This document shows positions 27,550 through 36,724 of a stretch of DNA of 64,000 nt, piece by piece. The stretch comes from Polaribacter sp. (GTDB lineage: Bacteria; Bacteroidota; Bacteroidia; Flavobacteriales; Flavobacteriaceae). Every line of letters begins with the position of its first letter. Within the stretch, counting starts at the first letter, position 1. Location: contig JAQWGI010000036.1 in assembly GCA_029238315.1 (NCBI GenBank), forward strand, positions 248,001 to 312,000, read 5' to 3'. Made by a program: the position numbers and the translations under genes. The notes beneath the pieces were generated by a model that saw only the letters and a program-made list of their open reading frames with translations, did not search any database and was not told the DNA's origin.

Positions 27550-27993
27550 TTACATTGCCGCCAAACCAGCAATTAAACCTAATAAAAGAATTACCGTGTA
27601 AAAAGCTAAAAATACGATGGTTAAAATTCCAATAAATTTATAATGAGATTTTAAATTCATTAAAGCATCGTTTAAAACTTCTTGGTTATTTCTATTCAGA
27701 GCAACTTTCATTTTGGTTGCAAAACGATACATATATAATATCGGAAAGAAATACAAGAATGCAACTATTAAGTATGTAATGATCATTATTGGCCCTGCAT
27801 AAGGTAGCTCATCTGCATTCGGGAGTGCGGTAAATAAGGTCCCCATAAAAAAAGCAATAAGCACCATTAATACAATTCCTACAAAACCCATGATGGCTAA
27901 AAAATTAGCCCATTTGGCTGTTTCTTTTAAAAAACCAATTGCAGATTCATTAAGTTTTAACTCGGCTGAATTACGCATTACATTCTCTTCCAT
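27550..27993 (-). CDS. DUF5362 family membrane protein
   Basis: A 147-residue integral membrane protein of unknown function. An amphipathic N-terminal segment (about 8-27) precedes two hydrophobic helices (about 30-52 and 65-90), a basic cytoplasmic stretch (YRFATKMKVALNRNNQEVLNDALMNL, split here by eye as about 88-115) and a final helix (about 118-145). It follows the ornithine aminotransferase gene by 4 bases and is cotranscribed with it, but no functional link is evident. Confidence 0.8.
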   Translation of the reverse strand: MEENVMRNSAELKLNESAIGFLKETAKWANFLAIMGFVGIVLMVLIAFFMGTLFTALPNADELPYAGPIMIITYLIVAFLYFFPILYMYRFATKMKVALNRNNQEVLNDALMNLKSHYKFIGILTIVFLAFYTVILLLGLIAGLAAM

Positions 27994-27997
27994 ATGA

Positions 27998-29278
27998 TTA
28001 TTTTTTAAATTCTGATATTGTATTTTTAATGATCGCTATACAATCCATCAATTGTTCTTTATTCATTACTAAAGGCGGTGCAAAACGAATGATGTTTCCA
28101 TGCGTTGGCTTTGCTAATAAACCGTTATCTCTTAATTTCATACAAATATCCCAAGCGGTAGAACTTTCTTCTGTGTCATTAATTAAGATTGCATTTAATA
28201 ATCCTTTTCCTCTAACAGATTTTACCAATTCATTATCTTGTGCAAAAGCAGTTAACTCTGCTCTAAACACTTTTCCTAAATCAAATGCATTTTGAGCTAA
28301 GTTTTCTTCTTGCACCACTTCTAGAGCAGCTATTGCAACAGCTGCTGCAATTGGATTTCCGCCAAATGTAGAACCATGATTTCCTGGTTTGATAACATTC
28401 ATTACATGATCATTTGCTAGAACAGCAGAAACAGGATATGCACCTCCAGAAAGCGCTTTTCCTAAAATTAGAATATCTGCTTTTACCTCTGGTGCTCCAG
28501 AACAATTTTTATCTACACATGCACAATCTCCACAAGTGGCTAATAAGCGGCCTGTTCTTGCAATACCCGTTTGCACCTCATCTGCAATAAATAATACATT
28601 GTGTTTTTCACACAATGCTTTTGCAGCAGCTAAATATCCTTCAGAAGGAACGTAAACTCCAGCCTCACCTTGAATTGGCTCTACTAAAAATGCTGCAATA
28701 TTTGTGTTTGAACCTAAAGCTTCTTCCAATGCTTTTAAATTATCGTATTCTATTTTAATAAAACCAGCAGTAAAAGGTCCAAAGTTCTTACGTGCAACTG
28801 GATCATTTGAAAAAGAAATAATTGTAGTTGTTCTTCCGTGAAAATTATTTTCACAAACTATAATTTGTGCTTCATTTTCTGGAATTCCTTTTACTTCGTA
28901 TGCCCATTTTCTTGATAACTTTAAAGCAGTCTCTACTGCTTCTGCTCCAGTATTCATTGGTAATAATTTATCAAAACCAAATAGTTCTGAAGCAAATTTT
29001 TCGTATTTTCCAAGCATATCATTATAAAATGCTCTAGAAGTTAAGGTTAATGTTTGAGCTTGTTGCACCATAGCACCAACAATTTTTGGGTGACAATGTC
29101 CTTGATTTACTGCAGAATATGCTGATAAAAAATCGTAATATTTTTTACCTTCTACATCCCAAACATATACACCTTCTCCTCTACTTAAAACTACAGGAAG
29201 TGGATGATAATTGTGTGCTCCATATTTGTTTTCTAATTCGATCGCTTGTTGCGAAGTTAATTGGTCTAAATCAGCCAT
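27998..29278 (-). CDS. rocD: Ornithine--oxo-acid aminotransferase
   Basis: A 426-residue PLP enzyme converting ornithine and 2-oxoglutarate to glutamate semialdehyde and glutamate, in arginine/ornithine breakdown or proline synthesis. It has the cofactor aspartate in IADEVQTG (D233) and the PLP lysine K274 in LGKALSGG. The [15 protein letters not shown]-terminus is typical of ornithine aminotransferases. Unusually, an insert at about 247-263 carries four cysteines (249, 252, 254, 259) not found in the Bacillus enzyme as I remember it. The leader is about 100 bases without a clear promoter. Confidence 0.93.
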   Translation of the reverse strand: MADLDQLTSQQAIELENKYGAHNYHPLPVVLSRGEGVYVWDVEGKKYYDFLSAYSAVNQGHCHPKIVGAMVQQAQTLTLTSRAFYNDMLGKYEKFASELFGFDKLLPMNTGAEAVETALKLSRKWAYEVKGIPENEAQIIVCENNFHGRTTTIISFSNDPVARKNFGPFTAGFIKIEYDNLKALEEALGSNTNIAAFLVEPIQGEAGVYVPSEGYLAAAKALCEKHNVLFIADEVQTGIARTGRLLATCGDCACVDKNCSGAPEVKADILILGKALSGGAYPVSAVLANDHVMNVIKPGNHGSTFGGNPIAAAVAIAALEVVQEENLAQNAFDLGKVFRAELTAFAQDNELVKSVRGKGLLNAILINDTEESSTAWDICMKLRDNGLLAKPTHGNIIRFAPPLVMNKEQLMDCIAIIKNTISEFKK

Positions 29279-29489
29279 TTTAATAAGTTTTTAAATAAAT
29301 GAATATAAAATCCATTCCTTATCTACCTTTATCCTTTCAGAAAGTTCCGAAAATTCAGCGTGGGAAAGAAATCATCCCTAAAGAGTTGCAAATTACTAAA
29401 TATTAGTTTTACAATTTACATCTTTTAAAAAAAAGTTACTTTACCAATAGATTCGGGTAAATTAAAGTCCTTCAATCAATATCTTTTGT

Positions 29490-29497
29490 TAATTTTG
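29490..29497 (+). promoter_or_regulatory. Promoter -7 box TAATTTTG
   Basis: An exact TAnnTTTG followed by CA, 24 bases upstream of the methyltransferase start at 29521. Confidence 0.6.
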
Positions 29498-29520
29498 CAA
29501 GCTTATAAAACACGGATAAA

Positions 29521-30972
29521 ATGCCACGTAGAGAACGAAATAAGTTTGTAAAAAGAAATCAGATTTTAGAATTAACAATTGAAGACTACGCTTTTGGAGG
29601 AAAAGGGATTGCAAGAATTAAATCTGAAGAAGGAAGTTTTGTAGTTTTTGTTCCCAATACCCTACCAGGACAACTGGTAAAAGCACAAATAAAAAAATCA
29701 AGTAAAAAATATGCTGAAGCAAAGTTAATTGATGTTCTAAAAATTTCTAAAAATGAAGTTGCAGTTCCTTATCAAGATATACCTGGTGCACCATACATTC
29801 AGTTACCAATAGAAATGCAGCATCAGTACAAAAAAGAGAGCACATTGTCTTTGTTTAAAAGAATTGGTAAAGTTCGTAATATTGAAGATTTATTTGATGA
29901 ATTTGTAACCTCTCCGAATGTATTTCATTATAGAAATAAGATGGAATATGGTTTTTCTGCCATTGGTTATGACCGGGTTGCAAAACATGATAAAGACGAA
30001 TTTACTTTGGGCTTTAAACGTCGTGGCGTTTGGTGGATGGGTGATAATTTAGAAAAAGATTCTGGATTATTTGACACGCAGGTAGAAAATAATATAAAAC
30101 ACATTAGAGCCTATTGTGAGCAAACAGGCTTGTCTCCTTGGCATGGGCCAAAAAGAGAAGGTTTTTTTCGTTATCTAGTAGTTAGAAAATCATATAAAAC
30201 AAACGAACTGCTATTCAATTTAGTTACTACTTCACCTGAATTAGAACAATTTGATTTACAAAAATTTGCTAGCTTTCTTAAAGAAATTTTTGGAGCGCGT
30301 TTAGCTGGGTTATTACACACAATAAACGACGAGATAGGCGACAGAACAATTGCCACTTCAGGAAGTTTAGATTTGGTATACGGAAAAGATAAAATTGTAG
30401 AAGAATTATTAGGTTTAGATTTTGAAATTAGCATGAAAAGTTTCTTTCAAACCAACCCAAAATGTGCAGAAAAACTATACAATAAAGTTGTTGAATATGT
30501 ATTGGAAGACAAATCTAAAGTAGACAATACTGTTGTTATGGATTTATTTTGTGGAACCGGAACTATTGGACAAATTGTTGCCTCTAAAAGTAAAAACGCA
30601 AAAATTATTGGAGTAGATATTGTTGCTTCTGCCATTGAAGATGCAAAAGAAAACGCTAAAAGAAACCAAATTGAAGGTTTGCAGTTTTATGCTGCAGATG
30701 TTGGTAAGTTTTTAAAAGAACATCAACAGTACCAAGACAAGATAAAAACCATTATTTTAGATCCTGCGAGAGCTGGAATTGCACCTAAAACACTTAAGAA
30801 AATTATTCACTTAAATGCAGACAGAATGGTATATGTTTCTTGTAATCCGGCAACACAAGCTAGAGATACAGAATTATTGAACGAAGCTGGTTATCAAATT
30901 AAAAAGATTAGTTTAGTAGATCAGTTTCCACATACTGCTCATATTGAAACCGTAGTTTTATTTGAAAAGTAA
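29521..30972 (+). CDS. rlmD: 23S rRNA (uracil-C5)-methyltransferase, RlmD/TrmA family
   Basis: A 483-residue SAM-dependent RNA m5U methyltransferase. A TRAM RNA-binding domain spans about 13-72, the SAM motif is DLFCGTGTIG, and the catalytic nucleophile is C441 in VSCNPATQARD. Most RlmD proteins carry a four-cysteine Fe-S cluster in the region after TRAM (a CGGC core). Here that segment reads PYQDIPGAPYIQL (83-95) with no cysteine, so the cluster is absent. The usual annotation is RlmD (U1939), but the target could be another uracil. DUF6452 and DUF6048 genes follow, interrupted by a four-helix-bundle gene. Confidence 0.85.
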   Translation: MPRRERNKFVKRNQILELTIEDYAFGGKGIARIKSEEGSFVVFVPNTLPGQLVKAQIKKSSKKYAEAKLIDVLKISKNEVAVPYQDIPGAPYIQLPIEMQHQYKKESTLSLFKRIGKVRNIEDLFDEFVTSPNVFHYRNKMEYGFSAIGYDRVAKHDKDEFTLGFKRRGVWWMGDNLEKDSGLFDTQVENNIKHIRAYCEQTGLSPWHGPKREGFFRYLVVRKSYKTNELLFNLVTTSPELEQFDLQKFASFLKEIFGARLAGLLHTINDEIGDRTIATSGSLDLVYGKDKIVEELLGLDFEISMKSFFQTNPKCAEKLYNKVVEYVLEDKSKVDNTVVMDLFCGTGTIGQIVASKSKNAKIIGVDIVASAIEDAKENAKRNQIEGLQFYAADVGKFLKEHQQYQDKIKTIILDPARAGIAPKTLKKIIHLNADRMVYVSCNPATQARDTELLNEAGYQIKKISLVDQFPHTAHIETVVLFEK

Positions 30973-31031
30973 AGAAAAGTTTATTTGTGTAGTTGTTTAT
31001 CAGTTTATTAGGATATTTGTACAAAAAGCTT

Positions 31032-31391
31032 ATGAAAACATATTCATTTGAAAAACTAACTGTTTGGCAAGAATCAAAAGAGTTGGTTAAAGATATTTAT
31101 CGATTGACAAAAGATTTTCCTTCTGAAGAAAAGTTTGGTTTAATTTCTCAATTACGAAGAGCATCTGTTTCGATTGCATCTAATTTAGCCGAAGGAAAAT
31201 TAAGAAAAACGAATAAAGATAAAGCACATTTTACAACAATTTCATTTAGTTCTGCAATGGAAGTGTTAAATCAAATCATAATTTCGAAAGAATTAAACTT
31301 TATTTCTGAAAAAGATTATATTTTAGTCAGAGAAAAATTAGAGAAAATTTCGAATATGCTAAATGCCTTACGAAATTCTCAACTCAAATAA
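31032..31391 (+). CDS. Four-helix bundle protein (23S rRNA intervening-sequence protein family)
   Basis: A 119-residue protein of the S23/IVP family, predicted to form a four-helix bundle and pentamers. Characteristic segments are FEKLTVWQESKELV at the N-terminus and RRASVSIASNLAEG in the middle. Relatives sit inside 23S rRNA intervening sequences in spirochaetes, but here the gene stands alone between protein genes and no rRNA is nearby. The frame extends back to 30993; the ATG at 31032 gives the family start MKTYSFEKL. Function is unknown. Confidence 0.88.
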   Translation: MKTYSFEKLTVWQESKELVKDIYRLTKDFPSEEKFGLISQLRRASVSIASNLAEGKLRKTNKDKAHFTTISFSSAMEVLNQIIISKELNFISEKDYILVREKLEKISNMLNALRNSQLK

Positions 31392-31440
31392 ACAAATACC
31401 CGATTAAACGACTATACTTATAAACAGATTAACTCATAAA

Positions 31441-31926
31441 ATGAATAAACGATTTTTAATCCTTCTAATTTTTACTTTGGCAATCATTTCTGGTTGCGAA
31501 AAAGATGATATTTGCTTGTTGCCTACTACCCCTAAATTAATTCTTCGATTTTACGATAAAGCAAATCCTACGACACTAAAAAGTGTAGAAAGCTTATCAA
31601 TTTGGGCAGAAGGAAAAGACACTATTTCTAAATATAGAAGTGTAGTCTTAGATTCGGTTGCTATCCCTTTAAACGTGAATACAACCCAAACCGTGTATCA
31701 TTTAAAAGCGAATTTTGTTGATGGAAATATGGCTAATAACACTTCAAATACAATTACAATAAACTACAATACAATAGATAAATATGTATCGCGTTCTTGT
31801 GGTTTTCAAACCATTTTTAATAGCGTAACAATTAGTTCAAATAATGGCTGGATACAATCTTTTACGCCCAATTCATTAACAACTATTAACAATGAAGCTA
31901 GTGCACATGTTCAGATATTTCATTAG
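31441..31926 (+). CDS. DUF6452 family lipoprotein
   Basis: A 161-residue lipoprotein: signal peptide with lipobox IISGC, cysteine at 19, followed by the conserved EKDDICLLPTTPKLILRFYD. The remainder is beta-rich with a cysteine near the C-terminus (SRSCGFQ) that might pair with the CLL cysteine. The family has no known role; it regularly neighbours DUF6048. Its 3-prime end overlaps the DUF6048 gene, indicating coupling. Confidence 0.85.
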   Translation: MNKRFLILLIFTLAIISGCEKDDICLLPTTPKLILRFYDKANPTTLKSVESLSIWAEGKDTISKYRSVVLDSVAIPLNVNTTQTVYHLKANFVDGNMANNTSNTITINYNTIDKYVSRSCGFQTIFNSVTISSNNGWIQSFTPNSLTTINNEASAHVQIFH

Positions 31927-32593
31927 TTTTTATATGCTACTTGTAGGCTTAAACAGTTTTGCACAAGAAACAAAAATGCAGGATTCTACAGAATACAAAA
32001 CAACTTATGGATTGCGTTTAGGAATAGATATTAGCAAACCAATTATGAGGATGCTAAATTCTAGCAATGAAGGAATTGAATTTGTTGCAGATTATCGTAT
32101 TAAAAAAAATTGGTACATCGCAGCAGAATTTGGTACACAAAAAGAAACTAGTGTTCAAGACTACACCAAATCAACTTCTAAAGGCGCATTTTACAAGATT
32201 GGTCTAAACTATAATGCGTATCAGAATTGGCTAGACATGAACAATGAAATTTTTGTTGGTTTTAGATACGCAACAAGTACTTTTGAGCAAACGTTAAACA
32301 GTTATAACTCCAACACAAAAAGTGATTATTTTGCCGGCGATACAATAACAAGCGCTATAAACACTAAAGACTTAAACGCCCATTGGACAGAACTTGTAGT
32401 AGGACTAAAAGCAGAAACTTTTAAGAATTTATTTGTTGGCTTTAGTTTTTCATATAAAATTATGCTGAGTTTAAAGCACCCAGATAATTTTAAAACCCTT
32501 TATGTACCTGGATTTAATACTGTATTCGAAACTGAAACAGGTTTTGGATTTAACTATACCATTTCATACATAATTCCGTTTTTTAACAAGTAA
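31907..32593 (+). CDS. DUF6048 family outer membrane beta-barrel protein
   Basis: A 228-residue secreted protein. Signal peptide FISFYMLLVGLNSFAQ precedes alternating strands and a terminal aromatic strand (FNYTISYIIPFFNK), as in small outer-membrane barrels. An ATG at 31892 is an alternative start; I prefer 31907 because MFRYF gives a normal signal peptide. Either start lies within the end of the DUF6452 gene, so the two are translationally coupled. They may form a lipoprotein-barrel pair in the outer membrane, which is inference. Confidence 0.82.
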   Translation: MFRYFISFYMLLVGLNSFAQETKMQDSTEYKTTYGLRLGIDISKPIMRMLNSSNEGIEFVADYRIKKNWYIAAEFGTQKETSVQDYTKSTSKGAFYKIGLNYNAYQNWLDMNNEIFVGFRYATSTFEQTLNSYNSNTKSDYFAGDTITSAINTKDLNAHWTELVVGLKAETFKNLFVGFSFSYKIMLSLKHPDNFKTLYVPGFNTVFETETGFGFNYTISYIIPFFNK

Positions 32594-32653
32594 TTCTTTT
32601 TTTATTACTTGATTTTAGTAACTTTAACTTCCTGTTTTTAAAACTTAAAAATA

Positions 32654-33601
32654 ATGAACAAAATACCAAGTGTCAATTTAGCCGATTTTTTATCGAATGA
32701 CCCAAATAGAAAACAACAATTTATCAAAGATATTGGTTATGCATACGAAAATATTGGCTTTGTTGCATTAAAAGGACATTTTTTAGATGATGTATTAGTT
32801 GACAATCTTTACAAAGAAATAAAGAATTTTTTCGACTTACCAGAAGCAACAAAAGAAAGCTACGAAATTCCAGGGATTGGTGGTCAACGAGGTTATGTTT
32901 CTTTTGGAAAAGAATCAGCTAAAGGAAAAAAAGAAGGAGATTTAAAAGAGTTTTGGCATTTTGGCCAATATGTAGATCCTGATTCTAAATATGCTAAAGA
33001 ATACCCAGAAAATGTAGAAGTAAAAGAACTTACTGCATTTAATAAAGTAGGTAAAGAAGCCTATCAAATGTTAGAGAAAACAGCAAAATTTGTATTGCGT
33101 TCTTTAGCATTGCACTTAAATTTAGAAGAAACATATTTTGATAATTATATCAAAAACGGAAATAGCATTTTGCGTCCAATTCATTATCCTCCAATTAAAA
33201 CAGAACCTAAAGGAGCAGAAAGAGCTGCGGCTCACGGTGATATTAATTTAATTACGTTATTAATGGGCGCACAAGGAAAAGGATTGCAAGTTCAAAACCA
33301 TCATGGAGATTGGATTGATGCTATGGCAGCACCAGATGAATTAATGATAAATGTTGGCGATATGCTATCTAGACATTCTAACAATAAATTAAAATCTACC
33401 ATACATAGAGTTACCAATCCGCCAAAAGAAATGTGGGGAACATCTCGTTATTCTATTCCGTTTTTCATGCATCCAGTTTCTGATATGAAACTAAATGTTT
33501 TAGATAGTTGTGTAGATAAAGATAACCCTAAACAATTTGAAGATATTACCGCAGGTGAATTTTTAGACCAACGTTTAAAAGAACTTGGGTTAAAAAAATA
33601 A
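32654..33601 (+). CDS. Isopenicillin N synthase-like 2-oxoglutarate/Fe(II) dioxygenase
   Basis: A 315-residue non-haem iron oxygenase with the double-stranded beta-helix fold. The iron triad is complete: H194 and D196 in AHGDINLIT and H251 in IHRV. The 2-oxoglutarate-binding RxS is R265-Y-S267. The N-terminal segment GFVALKGHFLDD is typical of the plant-type DIOX_N region. Substrate is unknown; there is no antibiotic-biosynthesis context, so the name is only a family label. The next gene encodes a SUI1 factor. Confidence 0.88.
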   Translation: MNKIPSVNLADFLSNDPNRKQQFIKDIGYAYENIGFVALKGHFLDDVLVDNLYKEIKNFFDLPEATKESYEIPGIGGQRGYVSFGKESAKGKKEGDLKEFWHFGQYVDPDSKYAKEYPENVEVKELTAFNKVGKEAYQMLEKTAKFVLRSLALHLNLEETYFDNYIKNGNSILRPIHYPPIKTEPKGAERAAAHGDINLITLLMGAQGKGLQVQNHHGDWIDAMAAPDELMINVGDMLSRHSNNKLKSTIHRVTNPPKEMWGTSRYSIPFFMHPVSDMKLNVLDSCVDKDNPKQFEDITAGEFLDQRLKELGLKK

Positions 33602-33651
33602 ATTATATAGCAACAAATACGTATTGCTTAAATATTGCAAATTAAATTAGA

Positions 33652-33975
33652 ATGGACTTTAAAGATCAACTTAAAAATTTATTTCCAGAACATCAAGAAA
33701 TTGCTGAACCAGTTGAAGAAAAATCAACCATTTGGCTTCAAGATGATCCAATAATTTGTAAGTATGAAAAACGTAAAGGAAAACCGATTACTATTCTAGA
33801 AGGATATACTGGCGCTACTTCTGATTTTAAAATACTAGCAAAAGAAATTAAGAAAAAACTAAGCGTTGGAGGCAGTTTTAAAGATGATAAAATAATTATT
33901 CAAGGAGATTATAGAGACCAAATAATGATTATGTTAAAAGAAAAAGGGTTTCAAGTAAAACGTGTTGGTGGGTAA
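33652..33975 (+). CDS. SUI1/eIF1-like translation factor (YciH family)
   Basis: A 107-residue protein whose C-terminal two thirds are a SUI1 domain: RKGKPITILEGYTGATSDFKILAKEIKKKL, given here as two joined parts around 40-70, followed by KDDKIIIQGDYRDQIMIMLKEKGF. Bacterial homologues bind the small ribosomal subunit and can discriminate start codons, but their role is not settled. It is a single gene between the dioxygenase and the DUF1835 operon. Several genes in this window use TTG starts. Confidence 0.9.
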   Translation: MDFKDQLKNLFPEHQEIAEPVEEKSTIWLQDDPIICKYEKRKGKPITILEGYTGATSDFKILAKEIKKKLSVGGSFKDDKIIIQGDYRDQIMIMLKEKGFQVKRVGG

Positions 33976-34034
33976 TATTAAATGTTAAAAAAAACAATTG
34001 AAAAATAAATAAAATTTACCATCGTTTTTTATAA

Positions 34035-34982
34035 ATGAAAACTTCAATTTTACATATTACAAATGGTGACACCACCACTAATTACTTAAAGAAACTTCAT
34101 ATTGACGGAGATTTTATAACTTGGAGAGAAATGCTCTGTGAAGGTAAAACTCAAGTAGAGGTTGGCAGTGAAGATTTTTGGAAAATAAGATTTAACTTTC
34201 TCAAGCAATCTTATAAAATAACAAAAAAGCAATTTATAGATTTAACAGTTAAAGAATACAGAAATTTATGCAATCAAAAATCTCAAGATGAGATTGTACT
34301 ATGGTTTGAGTCTGATTTATTTTGTCAAATAAATATGATTGCAGTAATTAGTTGGCTAAAACGATATAGAAAAGGCAGAAAAATATCATTAGGTTGTAGC
34401 GGAAGTTTAAAAGGAAAAACAAAACTTTTTGGTTTGTCAGAATTATCAGAAAACCAACTCAAAGAGCACTATAAAAATAGAGTTGAATTAACACAGGATG
34501 ATATTGCCTACGCAGATTACGTATGGCAACTCTACTGCTCTAACAACCCAATACAATTACAAAATGTATATACCTACCAACAAAACACAACATTTACCTA
34601 TTTAATTGAAAGTATTTTAATGCATTTACAACGATTCCCCTCAATTGCCAATGGATTAAATAATGTAGAAAATAAAATTTTATACACTGCAACAGAATAT
34701 CGTTTAAAATCTAAACAACAATTGGTTAACATACTATTAAAATCTGAAAACAAATATGGCTTTGGAGACATTCAATACCTAAAACAAATTACTGATTTAA
34801 AAAATTGTTTTTCTTCATTTTCTCCCGTAAAATTAAATAAAACGGGCGTTAAAATTCAACAAAATATTTTAAATACTTATGCCAATATGCGAGATGATTT
34901 CTCTTTTTTAGGTGGCGCAAAAAAATACAATTTTCTATACGATAATTCTTCTCAAAAATTATTGAAAATAACCTCACTATGA
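34035..34982 (+). CDS. DUF1835 domain protein
   Basis: A 315-residue protein. The N-terminal half (about 3-130) matches DUF1835, with ILHITNGDTTTNYL at the start, WREMLCEGK at about 31-39, and a conserved DEIVLWFESDLFCQIN segment. The C-terminal half is helical and contains the winged-helix-like DUF3658-type region. No signal peptide or catalytic motif is recognised. The stop overlaps the next start as ATGA, so it is translationally coupled to a nucleoside phosphorylase and then a ligand-binding protein. Function is unknown. Confidence 0.8.
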   Translation: MKTSILHITNGDTTTNYLKKLHIDGDFITWREMLCEGKTQVEVGSEDFWKIRFNFLKQSYKITKKQFIDLTVKEYRNLCNQKSQDEIVLWFESDLFCQINMIAVISWLKRYRKGRKISLGCSGSLKGKTKLFGLSELSENQLKEHYKNRVELTQDDIAYADYVWQLYCSNNPIQLQNVYTYQQNTTFTYLIESILMHLQRFPSIANGLNNVENKILYTATEYRLKSKQQLVNILLKSENKYGFGDIQYLKQITDLKNCFSSFSPVKLNKTGVKIQQNILNTYANMRDDFSFLGGAKKYNFLYDNSSQKLLKITSL

Positions 34983-35845
34983 TTAAAGAATCAGAACTGA
35001 TTTTAAACACAGACGGAAGTGTATATCATTTAAATTTACTTCCAGAAAACATTGCAAATGACATCATTTTTGTTGGTGATCAAGATCGTGTAAATTCGAT
35101 TACTCAACATTTTGATACCATAGATTTTACAACACAAAAGCGCGAATTTAAAACTACTACTGGAACTTTTAAAGGAAAACGATTAAGTGTAATTTCTACC
35201 GGTATTGGTCCTGACAATATTGACATTGTATTAAACGAACTAGATGCATTAGTAAATATAGATTTAAAAACTAGAACCATTAAGAAAACACTCACAAAAT
35301 TAAATATTGTTAGAATAGGAACCTCAGGTGCCATTCAAGCTAACATACCTGTTGGAAGCTTTTTAATGAGCACTTATGGTTTAGATATTAATGGAATGCT
35401 GCATTCTTATGAGTCAGAAAAAATCTGTCATCAAAAAATGGAACAAGCATTTATAGCGCATACCAACTGGAGTACTAAAAAATGTGAGCCTTTAATTATT
35501 GCAAATAGCAAAGAACTAGAAGTAAAATTCTCTTCTGATAGAGTTATAAAAGGAATCACAGCAACTGCTGGAGGATTTTACGGGCCACAAGGAAGAATTT
35601 TACGCTTAGCTATACAAGACGCAAATTTAAATTCAAAAATTGATAGCTTTAATTTTGAAGGAACTAAAATTACCAATTTAGAAATGGAAACTTCTGCTAT
35701 TTATGGATTGGCAAAACTTTTAGGACACAATGCGTGTTCTATGAATGCAATAATTGCTAATAGAGCAAAAGGAACGTTTTGTGAAAATCCAAAAAAAGTT
35801 GTAGCAGATTTAATTACTTACACCTTAAATAAATTCGTAGCATAA
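34979..35845 (+). CDS. Nucleoside phosphorylase (PNP/UDP family, uridine-phosphorylase-like)
   Basis: A 288-residue NP-I family enzyme that splits nucleosides with phosphate. Recognisable parts are the N-terminal IIFVGDQDRV, the substrate loop STGIGPDN, RIGTSGAIQ, and the active-site NLEMETSAIYGL, where the glutamates bind ribose. A base-binding Gln/Arg pair is not obvious, so purine versus pyrimidine preference is uncertain. It overlaps the DUF1835 gene by 4 bases and abuts the next gene with no gap, so all three form one translationally coupled unit. Confidence 0.88.
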   Translation: MIKESELILNTDGSVYHLNLLPENIANDIIFVGDQDRVNSITQHFDTIDFTTQKREFKTTTGTFKGKRLSVISTGIGPDNIDIVLNELDALVNIDLKTRTIKKTLTKLNIVRIGTSGAIQANIPVGSFLMSTYGLDINGMLHSYESEKICHQKMEQAFIAHTNWSTKKCEPLIIANSKELEVKFSSDRVIKGITATAGGFYGPQGRILRLAIQDANLNSKIDSFNFEGTKITNLEMETSAIYGLAKLLGHNACSMNAIIANRAKGTFCENPKKVVADLITYTLNKFVA

Positions 35846-36706
35846 ATGTTAAACCTTACTATTGGTGGTGTACCAGAGCATTTTAATTACCCATGGTATT
35901 TAACGCTAAAAAACAAAAAATACACAAAACACAATGTTAATTTACGCTGGAAAGATTTTCCTGGTGGAACAGGTCAAATGAACGCGGCATTACGCAATGC
36001 AGAAGTTGATATTGCAATTATTTTAACAGAAGGGATTATCAAAGATATTGGAGAAGGAAATCCTTCTAAAATTGTACAAACCTTTGTAAAAAGCTCATTA
36101 ATCTGGGGGATTCATGTTGCAAGCAATTCACCTTTTAAAGAAATTTCTGATTTAGAAACCGCTACAATTGCTATAAGTAGATTTGGCTCAGGATCTCATT
36201 TAATGGCCATCGTAAATGCTTATAATAATGGTTGGGATATTGAAAAACTAAAATTTAAAGTAGTTGGTGATTTAGAAGGCGGAATTGAAGCTTTATCAAA
36301 TGGAGATGCAGATTATTTTATGTGGGAACATTTTACTACAAAACCATTAGTTGATAGTAAAATATTTAGAAGAATTGGAGATTGCCCTACACCATGGCCA
36401 TGTTTTGTAATTGCGATAAGAGAAGAAATTTTAGAAAAATACCCTCAAAAAGTATTAGAAATTTTACAAATTATCAACAATCAAACAAGAAACTTTAAAG
36501 AAATAGTTGACATTGATAAGATACTAGCAAGTAGGTATCAGCAGCAATTAGGCGATATTCAAAAATGGTTATCAATTACAGAATGGGAAAGTGAAAATTT
36601 AATTTCTAAAGAATTCATTGAAGAGGTGCAGAATAAAATGATAAAATTTAACGTTATAGAATCAAAGGCTGATGCAAATAAATTCATTAAAAACATGTAC
36701 ATTTAA
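35846..36706 (+). CDS. Type 2 periplasmic-binding-fold protein without signal peptide
   Basis: A 286-residue protein of the NMT1/THI5-like or substrate-binding superfamily. It begins MLNLTIGGVPEHFNYPWYL and has the two-lobe pattern, with a hinge near AISRFGSGSHLMA and the loop DYFMWEHFTTKP. There is no signal peptide or lipobox, and no ABC permease or ATPase nearby, so it probably works in the cytoplasm as an enzyme or ligand sensor rather than in transport. Its ATG follows the phosphorylase stop directly. The ligand could be a nucleobase or pyrimidine derivative, by context only. Confidence 0.75.
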   Translation: MLNLTIGGVPEHFNYPWYLTLKNKKYTKHNVNLRWKDFPGGTGQMNAALRNAEVDIAIILTEGIIKDIGEGNPSKIVQTFVKSSLIWGIHVASNSPFKEISDLETATIAISRFGSGSHLMAIVNAYNNGWDIEKLKFKVVGDLEGGIEALSNGDADYFMWEHFTTKPLVDSKIFRRIGDCPTPWPCFVIAIREEILEKYPQKVLEILQIINNQTRNFKEIVDIDKILASRYQQQLGDIQKWLSITEWESENLISKEFIEEVQNKMIKFNVIESKADANKFIKNMYI

Positions 36707-36724
36707 ATTCTAAAATATTTCAGA

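Noticed and set aside
29279..29480. Leader of rocD with a 26-codon protein-like minus-strand frame (HAEFSELSERIKVDKEW)
   Set aside because: It has an in-frame TGA directly before it and no start codon, and I could not build a convincing RNA fold, so it is not listed as a feature.
32654..33601. Antibiotic biosynthesis gene (isopenicillin N synthase)
   Set aside because: Only the oxygenase fold is shared; no peptide synthetase or other biosynthetic genes lie nearby.
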